The translations under genes were made by a program, and so were the position numbers. The notes beneath the pieces are model-generated. The model had not been told where the DNA came from and did no database searches. It worked only from the letters and a program-made list of their open reading frames with translations. From Eshraghiella sp051880035 (GTDB taxonomy: Bacteria; Bacillota; Clostridia; Lachnospirales; Lachnospiraceae), in NCBI GenBank assembly GCA_051880035.1, contig JBJENE010000018.1:1-64000 (forward strand): a stretch of 64,000 bases of DNA, written 5' to 3'. This document shows positions 50,888-59,971 of the stretch, in pieces (the first letter of the stretch is position 1; each line of letters begins with the position of its first letter).

Positions 50888-52549
50888 TCAGACTCCGGTC
50901 TCATTGATAAGCTTATTATAAATCTGCTGCATTACCGAAATAACCTTTGAAGAAAGGTCATATGCTTTCTGGTATTTAACCAGGTCCACAGCTTCCTCAT
51001 CCTCGTCTACACCGCTTACCGAAAGACGCTGATTTTTAATTGTGGCTTCAATATTACTGTAATTTTGAGAGAAAGTTCTCGTTCTTGATGTATCAATTGA
51101 GATAACCGATACAATGGACGAAAGATATTCCATAAAATTACCGTTATTGATTGTAATTTTATCTTTAAGGGCATAAAGTTCTGTGGCCATATCCACATTG
51201 GCCGCACCCTGTGAATTGTCAAACGAATACGGAAGTTTGGATATATCGTTAAGTATTTCCGGATTGACCGTTACATTAAGGGCTGACATATAATCCGAAC
51301 CGTACTTTGAGGTAAAGAATGGCAGAACCTCTTCTCCTCCCATATCTCCTTTGCTGATAACTGCGTTAATCTCCTCAGTAAATACCTGTACAAAAGTATT
51401 TATCTGGGACTGATAGTAAGGAACGCCTTTATAATCAGAATTACGGTATGGATCCGTATAAGTAGTAATTACCTTTTCATATCCCGCAGCCATATACGCG
51501 TTATATGCGTCCTCATCCTTCATAATATCCTGTACATCCGCAATAGGCTTTGAGTCATCCTCAATAAATTCTCCTGTACGGCTCAATTCACCTCTTATAA
51601 ATTCTCCGTCGGCGCCCTTTAAACCTACCACTTCATAGCATTCATTACAACCGTCACGAATATCTATTGCTCCTTTGAGTCCGCCCGCAAGTGTACTGCT
51701 GTACATATTAAATTCCATTCCGGTACTCCATGAAAGTTCAAAAAGCCCTTCCAGATCGCTGGCATTTCTTTTATCTTCCCTTGCTGTACAGATAATTGTA
51801 TTGTAATCGTAGCAATCTACAAGCTGCTGATTATCAACATATACATAGAATTCCGTAACATTATTTCCTACTTCGATTTCCTTAACAGTTGTATTAATAT
51901 GTTGGGAAAGCTGGTCTACAAGGTTGGCTCTCGCATCTCTTAAGTCATTGGCAGAGCCTCCGTTAACCTCAATTGTATTAATCTGCTTATTTAAGGATGC
52001 AATCTGTTCTGCGATAGTGTTAATTGAATGAACAGTGGATTGTATTTCATCATTGGCAGATTTCTGAACACTGCTTAAATTGGTGGACAGTGTGTTAAAA
52101 TACTCTGTAATACTTTTTGCATAGTTTACAAACTGATTTCTGGATACTTCACTTGTCGGATCGGTTGTAAGCATCGTATTAATTGTTTTAAAAAAGTTAT
52201 CATATTCTGTGGTAAAACCTTCAAGATTAAACTCATCAAGATAATCCTCCAGGAGGATTGAATAATTCTCCAAAGTGGAATACTTGCCGTAATTGGCGTT
52301 ATTATTCCAGTACTTGGTATCATAATAAGAGCTTCTGAGCTGGTCTATGGATGTAACATTTACTCCCGTGCCCACGCATCCGTAAGTAGAGTACACTCTG
52401 AGTGAAGCACTGGCATTCTGATTGGTAACCTGTTTGGAATATCCCTTGGTATTAACATTGGAAATATTATGTGCCACCGTATTGATTGCCGCATTGCTGG
52501 CACTCAGTCCGGAGGACCCGATTGTAAGCCCGAAAAATGTATTAGCCAT
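50888..52549 (-). CDS. flgK: flagellar hook-associated protein FlgK (second copy)
   Basis: Hook-associated protein 1 family, 553 residues. It starts NTFFGLTIGSSGLSASNAAINTVAHNISNVNTKGYSKQ, the rod-hook-type N-terminus. It ends SGVDEDEEAVDLVKYQKAYDLSSKVISVMQQIYNKLINETG, the matching C-terminus. The middle (about 200-500) differs strongly from the neighbouring 573-residue copy. It is the distal of two tandem flgK genes (6-base gap). It may form a separate junction ring or be expressed together with the first. Confidence 0.94.
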   Translation of the reverse strand: MANTFFGLTIGSSGLSASNAAINTVAHNISNVNTKGYSKQVTNQNASASLRVYSTYGCVGTGVNVTSIDQLRSSYYDTKYWNNNANYGKYSTLENYSILLEDYLDEFNLEGFTTEYDNFFKTINTMLTTDPTSEVSRNQFVNYAKSITEYFNTLSTNLSSVQKSANDEIQSTVHSINTIAEQIASLNKQINTIEVNGGSANDLRDARANLVDQLSQHINTTVKEIEVGNNVTEFYVYVDNQQLVDCYDYNTIICTAREDKRNASDLEGLFELSWSTGMEFNMYSSTLAGGLKGAIDIRDGCNECYEVVGLKGADGEFIRGELSRTGEFIEDDSKPIADVQDIMKDEDAYNAYMAAGYEKVITTYTDPYRNSDYKGVPYYQSQINTFVQVFTEEINAVISKGDMGGEEVLPFFTSKYGSDYMSALNVTVNPEILNDISKLPYSFDNSQGAANVDMATELYALKDKITINNGNFMEYLSSIVSVISIDTSRTRTFSQNYSNIEATIKNQRLSVSGVDEDEEAVDLVKYQKAYDLSSKVISVMQQIYNKLINETGV

Positions 52550-52555
52550 CTAAAA

Positions 52556-54277
52556 TCAGCCTCCTGTTCTGTTAATAAGCGTATCTATCATTTCACTGAC
52601 AACATTAATGTATCTTGACGCCGCATTATATGCCTGCTGAAATTTAATCATACTGCCAAGCTCTTCGTCGGAAGATACCCCCATAACCTGCTGTCTCTCA
52701 TCATCCAGACTGTTTGCAAGCGTGGTTTCATTGGTTGCCATGCTCTCATAGATTTTACCCGCATTGGCAAAATCGCCTGTCATAGTCTCATAGAATTCCT
52801 GGAAAGTAAGATAATCCAGGCCGTCATTATATTTTAAAATATCCTTAGAAAAAACATCTACCATTTCCTGTGCTTTGGCATAATCATCAGAGCCGTCTGC
52901 ACATGTCAAAGGAATTTTGGAGTAATCTTTAAGAATATCATTATTTACATATATATTGCTGATTGAATATATTGCCACATTACCGAAACTGTTCAGGTCA
53001 TTTCTTATATATACGGTATTGCCGTCATCATCAACAGCTTCCGTATATCTGTCGCAATAATTTCTCGTAAAAAGCTCTATTCCGTATGTTCCGTCTGCCG
53101 CTGTGGATGCCTTATCAGTGTCAAGTACCGTTACGGTCTTACCTCCTACAACAGCTGTTGTCTCAGGACAGAGAATATCGTTAATGGATTCAATCACGGA
53201 AGTAACGAGCTTGTCAAAATTGGCCATAACATTTACAAGTGTAGATGTCTTTGAAGAGTCTACATATCTGTTATACTCATCCAAGGCCTGTTCATATGCC
53301 GTTGTACCTTCCCCTCCGTAAAGTTCAGGGTCCGGTGCTGTCATACTGGCAACTGTAGGAATAACATTTCCTCTTGCAGCCAGAAGTCCTTTAAGACCTC
53401 CGATATCGGTATTGTCCTCTGTGGATATGGTAAGATTCATGTTATACACATTCTGATCTCCCATTCCGCTCCAAACCGGTATAACAAGATTACATCCGTT
53501 CACTTCCTTAAGTCCCATATGATTAACGGAAAGTTCATCCGCAAACGGAACTCCTTCTACAGAAACCTCCACAACACCCTGTGCTGTTTCCTTATAGCTG
53601 ATCTTGCAATATTTGGAAAGTTCGTCCAGAAGCAAATCCCTTTCGTCTCTTAAATCTACTGCTGTCTCTACTCCACCGGCTTCTATTTTGGCAACACGCC
53701 TGTTTAAATCCATTATGGACTCACCGATTTCATTAATACGGTTAACCATGGAAATCACTTCATCATTCTGAGTCTGCTGATAATCCTTAAGTCCGTTATA
53801 TATTGTCTGGGATTTATCAACAAATTCAACTGCACGCTGAACGAGGGATGCTCTTGCTACCTGATATCCCGGAGCCTTGGCAACCTCATTAAGCGATTCC
53901 AGAAGATTGGTAATGGAATTCTGAAAAGCAATACCTTCTATTCCGTCCTCATCACCCATATGAACCTGTATCTCATATACGGATTCATACATTTTCTCAT
54001 AGAACATTTGTCTTCCCGCTTCTTTTCTGTATGCGGCATCAAGGAAAATATCCCTGACATGATTAATAGTGGCAACAGTAACACCACGGCCTCCCTGTCC
54101 GGTTGTGGTGGCAGAGGTTGTGCTTACAAAATTATATCCTACATCTTTGTGAATAACCTGCTGCCGTACATATCCTTCGGTATTGACATTAGTCAGGTTG
54201 TTTGCAGTTGTATTAAGTGAATTGCTGCTGGTCTGTATTCCTGAAAGGCCAACATATAATCCTGACATTAAACTCAT
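52556..54277 (-). CDS. flgK: flagellar hook-associated protein FlgK (first copy)
   Basis: 573 residues. It begins SLMSGLYVGLSGIQTSSNSLNTTANNLTNVNTEGYVRQQ and ends GVSSDEELGSMIKFQQAYNAASRYINVVSEMIDTLINRTGG, both standard FlgK/rod-hook terminal regions. The central coiled coil has ISMVNRINEIGESIMDLNRRVAKIEAGGVETAVDLRDERDLLLDELSK. It follows flgN by 21 bases. It is one of two unlike tandem FlgK proteins. Confidence 0.94.
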   Translation of the reverse strand: MSLMSGLYVGLSGIQTSSNSLNTTANNLTNVNTEGYVRQQVIHKDVGYNFVSTTSATTTGQGGRGVTVATINHVRDIFLDAAYRKEAGRQMFYEKMYESVYEIQVHMGDEDGIEGIAFQNSITNLLESLNEVAKAPGYQVARASLVQRAVEFVDKSQTIYNGLKDYQQTQNDEVISMVNRINEIGESIMDLNRRVAKIEAGGVETAVDLRDERDLLLDELSKYCKISYKETAQGVVEVSVEGVPFADELSVNHMGLKEVNGCNLVIPVWSGMGDQNVYNMNLTISTEDNTDIGGLKGLLAARGNVIPTVASMTAPDPELYGGEGTTAYEQALDEYNRYVDSSKTSTLVNVMANFDKLVTSVIESINDILCPETTAVVGGKTVTVLDTDKASTAADGTYGIELFTRNYCDRYTEAVDDDGNTVYIRNDLNSFGNVAIYSISNIYVNNDILKDYSKIPLTCADGSDDYAKAQEMVDVFSKDILKYNDGLDYLTFQEFYETMTGDFANAGKIYESMATNETTLANSLDDERQQVMGVSSDEELGSMIKFQQAYNAASRYINVVSEMIDTLINRTGG

Positions 54278-54298
54278 GTCTCATTCCTCCGTTAAAAA

Positions 54299-54811
54299 TT
54301 ACTGTTTTGCATCAAAACTTCCTGATACTCCATACGAATCATCCGCATAGGAATTACCCGAATAATTAGCAGTTCCGGGTGCCTGCCTCATACTTTGAAC
54401 AAGATTCATCTCAAACTGAATCATCTCAACCGACTCTTTAAGAAGAGCCTTATTGGTATCATTCACCTGTACCATCCTGCCAAGGGTGGCTTTAAGTTTG
54501 TCATGGATGCTGCATATGGCATCCCGCTCTTTTTTTTGCGACGCCAGAAGCTGTGAAAGCCTGTCAAGGGTAAGTTCCTTAGGATCCCGGTTAAGTACTA
54601 TCGCAATATCATTGGTTGCTTCAATACGCTTTTTCTCAAGAACATTAATTCTTTCTACTACGCTTTGTTCTTTTTCGACGATTTCATTAAGCGCATCCAC
54701 ATCACATTTTACAATAATTCCGGTCTTCTCCATGGACAATTCCAAAAGCTTTTCGTATTCTGCATTCTCTGCCGTCAGGGTGTCCAACAAATTGTCAATT
54801 AAACTCGCCAA
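54299..54811 (-). CDS. flgN: flagellar export chaperone FlgN
   Basis: 170 residues, mostly coiled coil (LIDNLLDTLTAENAEYEKLLELSMEKTGIIVKCDVDALNEIVEKEQSVVERINVLEKKR). The disordered C-terminus ends in GSFDAKQ. FlgN proteins escort FlgK and FlgL to the export gate, and those genes follow directly. The start is TTG at 54811, behind AGGAGA. An ATG in another frame just upstream opens only a 7-codon ORF ending inside the gene. The frame has a stop right before the TTG, so no longer form exists. Confidence 0.9.
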   Translation of the reverse strand: MASLIDNLLDTLTAENAEYEKLLELSMEKTGIIVKCDVDALNEIVEKEQSVVERINVLEKKRIEATNDIAIVLNRDPKELTLDRLSQLLASQKKERDAICSIHDKLKATLGRMVQVNDTNKALLKESVEMIQFEMNLVQSMRQAPGTANYSGNSYADDSYGVSGSFDAKQ

Positions 54812-54824
54812 TTTTCATTTTCTC

Positions 54825-55103
54825 CTAGAAAAGTGTAGTTCCGTACTTCTCTGCCAGCTTCGCAGCAAAATCTTCAGCACTGACATCATAAGTTCCTGAT
54901 TCAATACGGGACTTAATTTCTGCAACTTTATCTTCCCTGATATCAGAAGCAGCTGCTACTGCCTGCTTGGCAATCTGGTAATCTCTACCAAACTGTGAAA
55001 TCTCAACCTTATCAGCGCTCCCAACCGAACCGGTCTTACCGACAGAAGTCTTTCTGGATGCCTGGTATACCTGGGTCACCTGATTATACGCATCGATTCT
55101 CAT
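54825..55103 (-). CDS. flgM: anti-sigma-28 factor FlgM
   Basis: 92 residues from the ATG at 55103 (MRIDAYNQVTQVYQASRKTS), preceded by AAGGAGAG. It has the family core ADKVEISQFGRDYQIAKQAVAAASDIREDKVAEIKSRIESGTYDVSAEDFAAKLAEK. It holds sigma-28 inactive until export through the finished hook. It is the first gene of the late flagellar operon. Confidence 0.95.
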   Translation of the reverse strand: MRIDAYNQVTQVYQASRKTSVGKTGSVGSADKVEISQFGRDYQIAKQAVAAASDIREDKVAEIKSRIESGTYDVSAEDFAAKLAEKYGTTLF

Positions 55104-55160
55104 AATTATCTCTCCTTCCATGAACAGATAGTATTTTCCCACTAAGGGAATCTAAATTAT

Positions 55161-55187
55161 TTATCGGACTTTTTTTTTAAATCATTA
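55161..55187 (-). promoter_or_regulatory. sigma-28 promoter of the flgM operon
   Basis: Minus strand TAATGATT (55187-55180), 11 bases, TCCGATAA (55168-55161), against consensus TAAAGTTT-N11-GCCGATAA: a good match with exact spacing, about 60 bases before flgM. A TATAAT hexamer overlaps the -35 side (around 55184-55189), so a sigma-A promoter could coexist. Confidence 0.78.
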
Positions 55188-55198
55188 TACCAAACATC

Positions 55199-55239
55199 AA
55201 AAAAAGCAGGAAAAACCTGTAATCCGGTCTCTCCTGCTT
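55199..55239 (-). terminator. terminator after yvyF
   Basis: Stem AAGCAGGA/TCCTGCTT (55239-55232 with 55211-55204) and a 20-base loop, followed on the minus strand by a run of seven T. It ends the recD2-comFC-yvyF unit and separates it from the flgM promoter. Confidence 0.8.
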
Positions 55240-55261
55240 CGTTGTGTTAAATTTCGTGCGG

Positions 55262-55672
55262 CTATTTACTGAGAAATCTCATTCTGTCTCTTTCCGGTGA
55301 AGACGGTTTCTTAATGCGCTGTTCCGGCTCTTTATCCTTATACATGCTTCCCAGGCCTCTCTGAATATTATCCTTACACTGAGGGCAGAACCGGCCGCTT
55401 TTTATTGTGGCACCACAACTCTCGCAATCGATTCCTATAGGTGAGTCATCTGAAAATACAAGTCTCTCTTCTCTTATCCAACGCTCAATCTGCATAATGC
55501 TTACATCATTCTCTTCTGAAATCTGTGTCATTGTAGCTCTCGGATTATTACGAATGTATTCTTTGACAACCGTAAATTTCTTTTCCTGTTCTTCCCTGCA
55601 CGCCGGACAGAAAGGCGCACCGCCTATGTAATTAAATAATCTTCCGCATCCCCTGCAAGTTTTTACATCCAT
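55262..55672 (-). CDS. yvyF: YvyF-type flagellar operon protein
   Basis: 136 residues from the ATG at 55672 (MDVKTCRGCGRLFNYIGGAPFCPACREEQEKKF), preceded by TAGGAGGA. Two zinc-ribbon-like CxxC pairs lie at the N-terminus and two near 95-115 (CESCGATIKSGRFCPQC). A central helix-turn-helix-like segment reads ATMTQISEENDVSIMQIERWIREERLVF. Proteins of this type stand next to comFC and flgM in Bacillus; their role is not settled. It is the last gene of its unit. Confidence 0.88.
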   Translation of the reverse strand: MDVKTCRGCGRLFNYIGGAPFCPACREEQEKKFTVVKEYIRNNPRATMTQISEENDVSIMQIERWIREERLVFSDDSPIGIDCESCGATIKSGRFCPQCKDNIQRGLGSMYKDKEPEQRIKKPSSPERDRMRFLSK

Positions 55673-55685
55673 TATTCGGTTCCTC

Positions 55686-56435
55686 CTAAAATCCGTTTCC
55701 GATGCATGCTGCAACAAAAAATACTGTATCCGCCCCATTTTCTTTAAGAATGCGGGCACACTCATTAATTGTCGTTCCTGTTGTATAAATGTCATCCACC
55801 AGAATTACTTTCTTATATTTTATACTATTTGACGCAGTTTGAAAAGCCCTTTCTACATTCATAAGCCTTTCTTTCTGCCCAAGCATTTTCTGAGGTATTG
55901 TCTTTTTGACCCTGATAAGAATACTGCCATCAACCGGAATGTCCATCCGCTCACCTATTGCCTTTGCAAGCACTTCCGCCTGATTATATCCTCTTTTGCG
56001 CAATCTGGTTTTATGCAGCGGAACAGGAATAAGCACTTGCGGCTGCCATGACCTGATTGTATCCGCAAACTGCCTTTCCACTGCCATGGCATAAAATTTT
56101 GCATATTCCCGTCTGTTATTATATTTAAATTGATACATTGAATGTTTCATGATTTCAGAATACGAAAATGCCGCAATTCCTCTATTGTAAAAAAATTCTT
56201 TATTCTTACAATCATGGCAGAATTCCGCTTCCGAATCCTCTAACTGTTTGCCGCACCTAAGGCACATCGGTTCACTTATGTATTTTATTTTGGCACTGCA
56301 CTTATCGCATATGCACGGTCTTATTGCGCTGTTTTTATCGAAAAGAATTTCATCGCATCCCGGACATCTCGGGGGAAAAATTCCATCATATACAGTGTTT
56401 TTTATCTTTTGTATCCTTAAAAGGATATCTTTCAT
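55686..56435 (-). CDS. comFC: ComF family phosphoribosyltransferase-like protein
   Basis: 249 residues. The N-terminal zinc-ribbon cysteines are CPGC (24-27), CDKC, CLRCGKQL and CHDCKNK. The C-terminal phosphoribosyltransferase domain holds LIPVPLHKTRLRKRGYNQAEVLAKAI and the PRPP-loop VILVDDIYTTGTTINECARIL. In Bacillus it helps import of transforming DNA. It overlaps recD2 by one base of stop/start (TAATG) and precedes yvyF by 13 bases. No comFA is present here. Confidence 0.94.
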   Translation of the reverse strand: MKDILLRIQKIKNTVYDGIFPPRCPGCDEILFDKNSAIRPCICDKCSAKIKYISEPMCLRCGKQLEDSEAEFCHDCKNKEFFYNRGIAAFSYSEIMKHSMYQFKYNNRREYAKFYAMAVERQFADTIRSWQPQVLIPVPLHKTRLRKRGYNQAEVLAKAIGERMDIPVDGSILIRVKKTIPQKMLGQKERLMNVERAFQTASNSIKYKKVILVDDIYTTGTTINECARILKENGADTVFFVAACIGNGF

Positions 56436-58699
56436 TAAACCTCCCTTATTCTGATACTTAATGACGAGTATCTTTTCTGTTCATACGAATTACTTATCAT
56501 TTCATAAAATGTATCTGCGCTTCCCACTACACAGATGCATTTCCTGGCTCTCGTAACGGCTGTATACAGAATATTCCTGTTCATCAGCATTCTCGGTCCG
56601 TCCAAAAGCGGCAGAACAACCGCCGGGTATTCGCTGCCCTGGGATTTGTGAACGGTAATCGCATAAGCATGTTCCAGCTCATCGAGTTCTTTAAAACCGT
56701 AAGTCACATATTTATTGTCATCAAAACATACCGTAAGTTCTCCGAGAAACAAATTTATATTGCTTACTATACCTGTATCTCCGTTAAAAACTCCCATGCC
56801 CCCTTCCACCGGTATTCCGTATTTTCCTCTTATTTCCCATGTAATTTTATAATTATTGCGAATCTGCATTACCTTATCGCCTTCCCTGAAAATTACACCA
56901 TTGTATTCTTTTTCGTTTTTATTTTTGTCGGGAGGATTAAGATACTGCTGCAGAATCATATTAAGTCTTTCAACCCCCAGACTTCCTTTTCTGGAAGGCG
57001 TGAGAACCTGAATCTCATTTTCCCCGGACCCGGTATATTTCGGAAGTTTTTCCCGGACAAGTGTTACAACGGCGCCTATTATTGCATTGGCATCCGGTCT
57101 GCTTATAAAAGGAAAATCCCGGCTTGACGGTCCCAAAGTAAACAGCTCTCCGTTGTTAATTTTATGGGCATTCAAAACTATGTCTCCGGCTTCTTCCTGT
57201 CTGAATATCCTGTTAAGCTTTACGACAGGAAAACATTCCGATGAAATAATATCCTTAAGGACATTTCCGGGACCCACGGACGGCAGCTGATTGGCATCTC
57301 CCACAAGAATAAGTCTGGTTCCGGGCACAACTGCTTTAAGTAAGCTGTTCATAAGAAAAATGTCCACCATTGACATTTCATCTATTATTACTGCATCCGC
57401 CTCCAACGGGTTGTCTTCATTGCGCTCAAACGCAGCATTATTGGCTCCGTCTTCCGAAAGGACTCCGGAAAGTTCCAAAAGCCGGTGTATCGTCTTGGCC
57501 TCTCTTCCCGTAGCCTCTGTCATTCGTTTGGCCGCCCTGCCCGTCGGCGCCGCAAGAAGAATTTCCATGCCTTTTTCTTCAAAATATCGGATTATCATAT
57601 TAATGGTTGTGGTTTTACCGGTTCCCGGTCCGCCGGTAATTATAACCAGCCCGTTATCTGCCGCTGCCCGCACCGCCTGTTTTTGCAGTTCATCCGGTTC
57701 CATTCTCTCTTCTTTCTCTATCCGATGAAGTCTTTCGGAGAATTCATATTCATTAATAAAATACTTAATATCCAGTTCTTTTAATTTATGGGCAACACTT
57801 AATTCGGTATAATACAAAGAAGCGGAATATACTGCTTCTGTATCTCCCACCTGCTTAATGACTATTTTGCGATCTACGGAAAGATCCATAAGTACATCCT
57901 GCCGGTTGGCAATTTCGACTCCCAACATTTCTTCCGCACTTCTAATCAGAATATCCTCAGGAAGATATGTATGTCCCATTCCCGAAGCCTGATTAATCAT
58001 ATACAGAATTCCGCTTTTAATGCGGGAAGGTGAATCGTATTCAACTCCGGCATTTCTGGCTATTTCATCCGCAATCTTAAATCCTACCCCTTCCACATCA
58101 TCCGCAAGGCGGTAAGGATTTTCCCTGATAATTCCGTATACAGATTCACCGTATTTTTTATAAATTTTAACGGCAAGATTCATCCCGATTCCCAAATCCC
58201 CCAGAAAAATCATTGCATTACGCATGTCTCTTTTTTCGGCAATCTGGTTGGCAATTTCCATTGCCATTCTTTCACTTATCCCTTTTACCTGTGCCAGTTC
58301 TTCGGGATTTTCTTCAATTATACGGAAAGTATCCTTCTTAAAATGTCTCACAATTCTTGCCGCGAGGGCAGCTCCTACTCCCTTAATTGCTCCTGAGCCC
58401 AGATATCTTTCTATTGATTCAAGATCGTCCGGTTTGGTTTCTTCATAGCTTGAAACCTTAAACTGGAATCCGTATGTAGGATGCACAATAAAGTCTCCCC
58501 GGAAAGCAACATACTCTCCTTCATTAAGCAAATACAAAATACCTGTGCAGACGATTTCATTATCAATTTCCGACTCAAGCTCTTTATTATCTTCTATGAT
58601 ACGCTTTAGTTCGTCATCCGTCACACTTACAGAAAGAACCGTATGTCCGTTATCTTTATTGCTGTAAATTATCCTGTCTACATATCCTTTAAGTTCCAA
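56435..58699 (-). CDS. recD2: RecD2-type ATP-dependent DNA helicase
   Basis: 754-residue superfamily 1B helicase that unwinds DNA 5'-3'. Helix-hairpin-helix-like repeats lie in the N-terminal third (GSGAIKGVGAALAARIVRHF; QVKGISERMAMEI; DVEGVGFKIADEIARNAG). Walker A is VIITGGPGTGKTTTINMII and Walker B is AVIIDEMSMVDIFL. The C-terminal motif is YAITVHKSQGSEYPAVVLPL. Slightly shorter than the Bacillus homologue. The start is a TTG with a poor RBS, so the exact N-terminus is less certain. It is the first gene of the recD2-comFC-yvyF unit. Confidence 0.93.
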   Translation of the reverse strand: MELKGYVDRIIYSNKDNGHTVLSVSVTDDELKRIIEDNKELESEIDNEIVCTGILYLLNEGEYVAFRGDFIVHPTYGFQFKVSSYEETKPDDLESIERYLGSGAIKGVGAALAARIVRHFKKDTFRIIEENPEELAQVKGISERMAMEIANQIAEKRDMRNAMIFLGDLGIGMNLAVKIYKKYGESVYGIIRENPYRLADDVEGVGFKIADEIARNAGVEYDSPSRIKSGILYMINQASGMGHTYLPEDILIRSAEEMLGVEIANRQDVLMDLSVDRKIVIKQVGDTEAVYSASLYYTELSVAHKLKELDIKYFINEYEFSERLHRIEKEERMEPDELQKQAVRAAADNGLVIITGGPGTGKTTTINMIIRYFEEKGMEILLAAPTGRAAKRMTEATGREAKTIHRLLELSGVLSEDGANNAAFERNEDNPLEADAVIIDEMSMVDIFLMNSLLKAVVPGTRLILVGDANQLPSVGPGNVLKDIISSECFPVVKLNRIFRQEEAGDIVLNAHKINNGELFTLGPSSRDFPFISRPDANAIIGAVVTLVREKLPKYTGSGENEIQVLTPSRKGSLGVERLNMILQQYLNPPDKNKNEKEYNGVIFREGDKVMQIRNNYKITWEIRGKYGIPVEGGMGVFNGDTGIVSNINLFLGELTVCFDDNKYVTYGFKELDELEHAYAITVHKSQGSEYPAVVLPLLDGPRMLMNRNILYTAVTRARKCICVVGSADTFYEMISNSYEQKRYSSLSIRIREV

Positions 58700-58736
58700 A
58701 ACGCGCCACGCCCTTTGCCTAAAATTTCACATTATA

Positions 58737-58774
58737 AAAGACCGCACGGGTATCCAAGTCCCCGGGCGGTCTTT
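58737..58774 (-). terminator. terminator after the flagellar rod genes
   Basis: A 14-bp stem AAAGACCGCcCGGG/CCCGtGCGGTCTTT with one mismatch and a 10-base loop, followed by TTTTATAA on the minus strand. It lies 11 bases past the flgJ-like stop. A TATAAT just beyond (58736-58731) may belong to the recD2 promoter. Confidence 0.85.
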
Positions 58775-58784
58775 ATATGTATTT

Positions 58785-59129
58785 TTATATTTCGTAATTT
58801 CTTTTCATTTGTTCATAAAGCATTTTCGCAATGCCTATTCCGTCGCCCCTGTCAGTAACGCTTTTGGCGTATTCTTCATATAATGTGTCTTTAAACATTT
58901 TAACATATGAATTATTGAGTGTGCTGTCCTCGTTTTCAGGAATCATCTTTTCCATACCCTTGAACGCCTGCTCAATAAAATACTGTTCAAATGACTTACA
59001 CGCCTCCATAAGCTCCTCATCCGTAGCCTTGGAAAAATCGGTATTGGTTATTTCGGACTTTAAATCAGTGGCTGAACCGGAATAATCATTCATATAATAA
59101 TTGGATATTCCGCTAATGTAATCACTCAT
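58785..59129 (-). CDS. flgJ: rod-binding protein, FlgJ N-domain type
   Basis: 114 residues, the muramidase-free short FlgJ form. The family core is TDEELMEACKSFEQYFIEQAFKGMEKMIPENEDSTLNNSYVKMFKDTLYEEYAKSVTDRGDGIGIAKMLYEQMKRN. It caps or chaperones assembly of the flagellar rod. It follows the two FlgG-family genes by 12 bases and ends the unit. No peptidoglycan hydrolase domain is fused here. Confidence 0.88.
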   Translation of the reverse strand: MSDYISGISNYYMNDYSGSATDLKSEITNTDFSKATDEELMEACKSFEQYFIEQAFKGMEKMIPENEDSTLNNSYVKMFKDTLYEEYAKSVTDRGDGIGIAKMLYEQMKRNYEI

Positions 59130-59141
59130 TCAAGCTCCTCC

Positions 59142-59957
59142 TTACCTCTTCAGCTGATTAGCCTGTCCCAACATATCATCCGATGTCTGGATTGCTTTTG
59201 AATTCATTTCATAGGCTCTCTGGGCAACGATAAGATTAACCATTTCATCTGCCACATTAACATTGGAAGCTTCCAGATATCCCTGCATAAGTTTACTTCT
59301 CTTAAGCTCAGGATTTGCGGTTTCTTCAACTGCTTCTCCCGATGCGGCTGTTACTTTATACATTGTGCTGCCCACACTTTCCATTCCGGCAGGATTGGTA
59401 ACCTGATATACACCAATTCTGATTCCAAGACTCTGAAGATTGTTATTCTCGTCAGGATAACATAATGTTCCGTCGGATGTAGCGGTAATCTTGGAGGTTG
59501 TATATGAACTGTCAAATTCAATTGTCATTCCGTCGGAATCCAGCACAGGATATCCTTCCTGAGTACAAAGCATAAAACCGTCTACCGATACTGCCATCTG
59601 GAAATTACCGTTTCTGGTATAATATGTCTCTCCATTGGCACCCTGCACTGCAAAAAGGCCTTCGCCTTCAATCGCAAATCCAAAATTATTTGAAGTAGCC
59701 TGAGCCGCCCCCTGTGAAAAATCAGTGGTTATTGAAGCAGTCCTTGCACCGGTTCCCACCTGGGCACCTATAGGTTTGTAATCGCCGTTGGCGCTTGTAG
59801 ATCTGGACTGCAGTGTCTGATACAGCAAAGATTTAAATTCTGCCGTAGATGTTTTATAACCTGTCGAATTAACATTGGCAAGGTTATTGGATATAACGTC
59901 AACATTTGTCTGCTGGGCAATCATTCCCGATGCCGCAGTATACAATGACCTCATCAT
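59142..59957 (-). CDS. flgG: flagellar basal-body rod protein FlgG
   Basis: Distal rod protein, 271 residues. The N-terminus is MRSLYTAASGMIAQQTNVDVISNNLANVNSTGYKTSTAEFKSLLYQTL. The internal QVGTGARTASITTDFSQGAAQATSNNFGFAIEGEGLFAVQGANG and the C-terminus SNVNVADEMVNLIVAQRAYEMNSKAIQTSDDMLGQANQL are standard. It corresponds by position to Bacillus flhP. It is 14 bases from the neighbouring paralogue. Confidence 0.95.
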   Translation of the reverse strand: MMRSLYTAASGMIAQQTNVDVISNNLANVNSTGYKTSTAEFKSLLYQTLQSRSTSANGDYKPIGAQVGTGARTASITTDFSQGAAQATSNNFGFAIEGEGLFAVQGANGETYYTRNGNFQMAVSVDGFMLCTQEGYPVLDSDGMTIEFDSSYTTSKITATSDGTLCYPDENNNLQSLGIRIGVYQVTNPAGMESVGSTMYKVTAASGEAVEETANPELKRSKLMQGYLEASNVNVADEMVNLIVAQRAYEMNSKAIQTSDDMLGQANQLKR

Positions 59958-59971
59958 AATAAATCAGCCTC

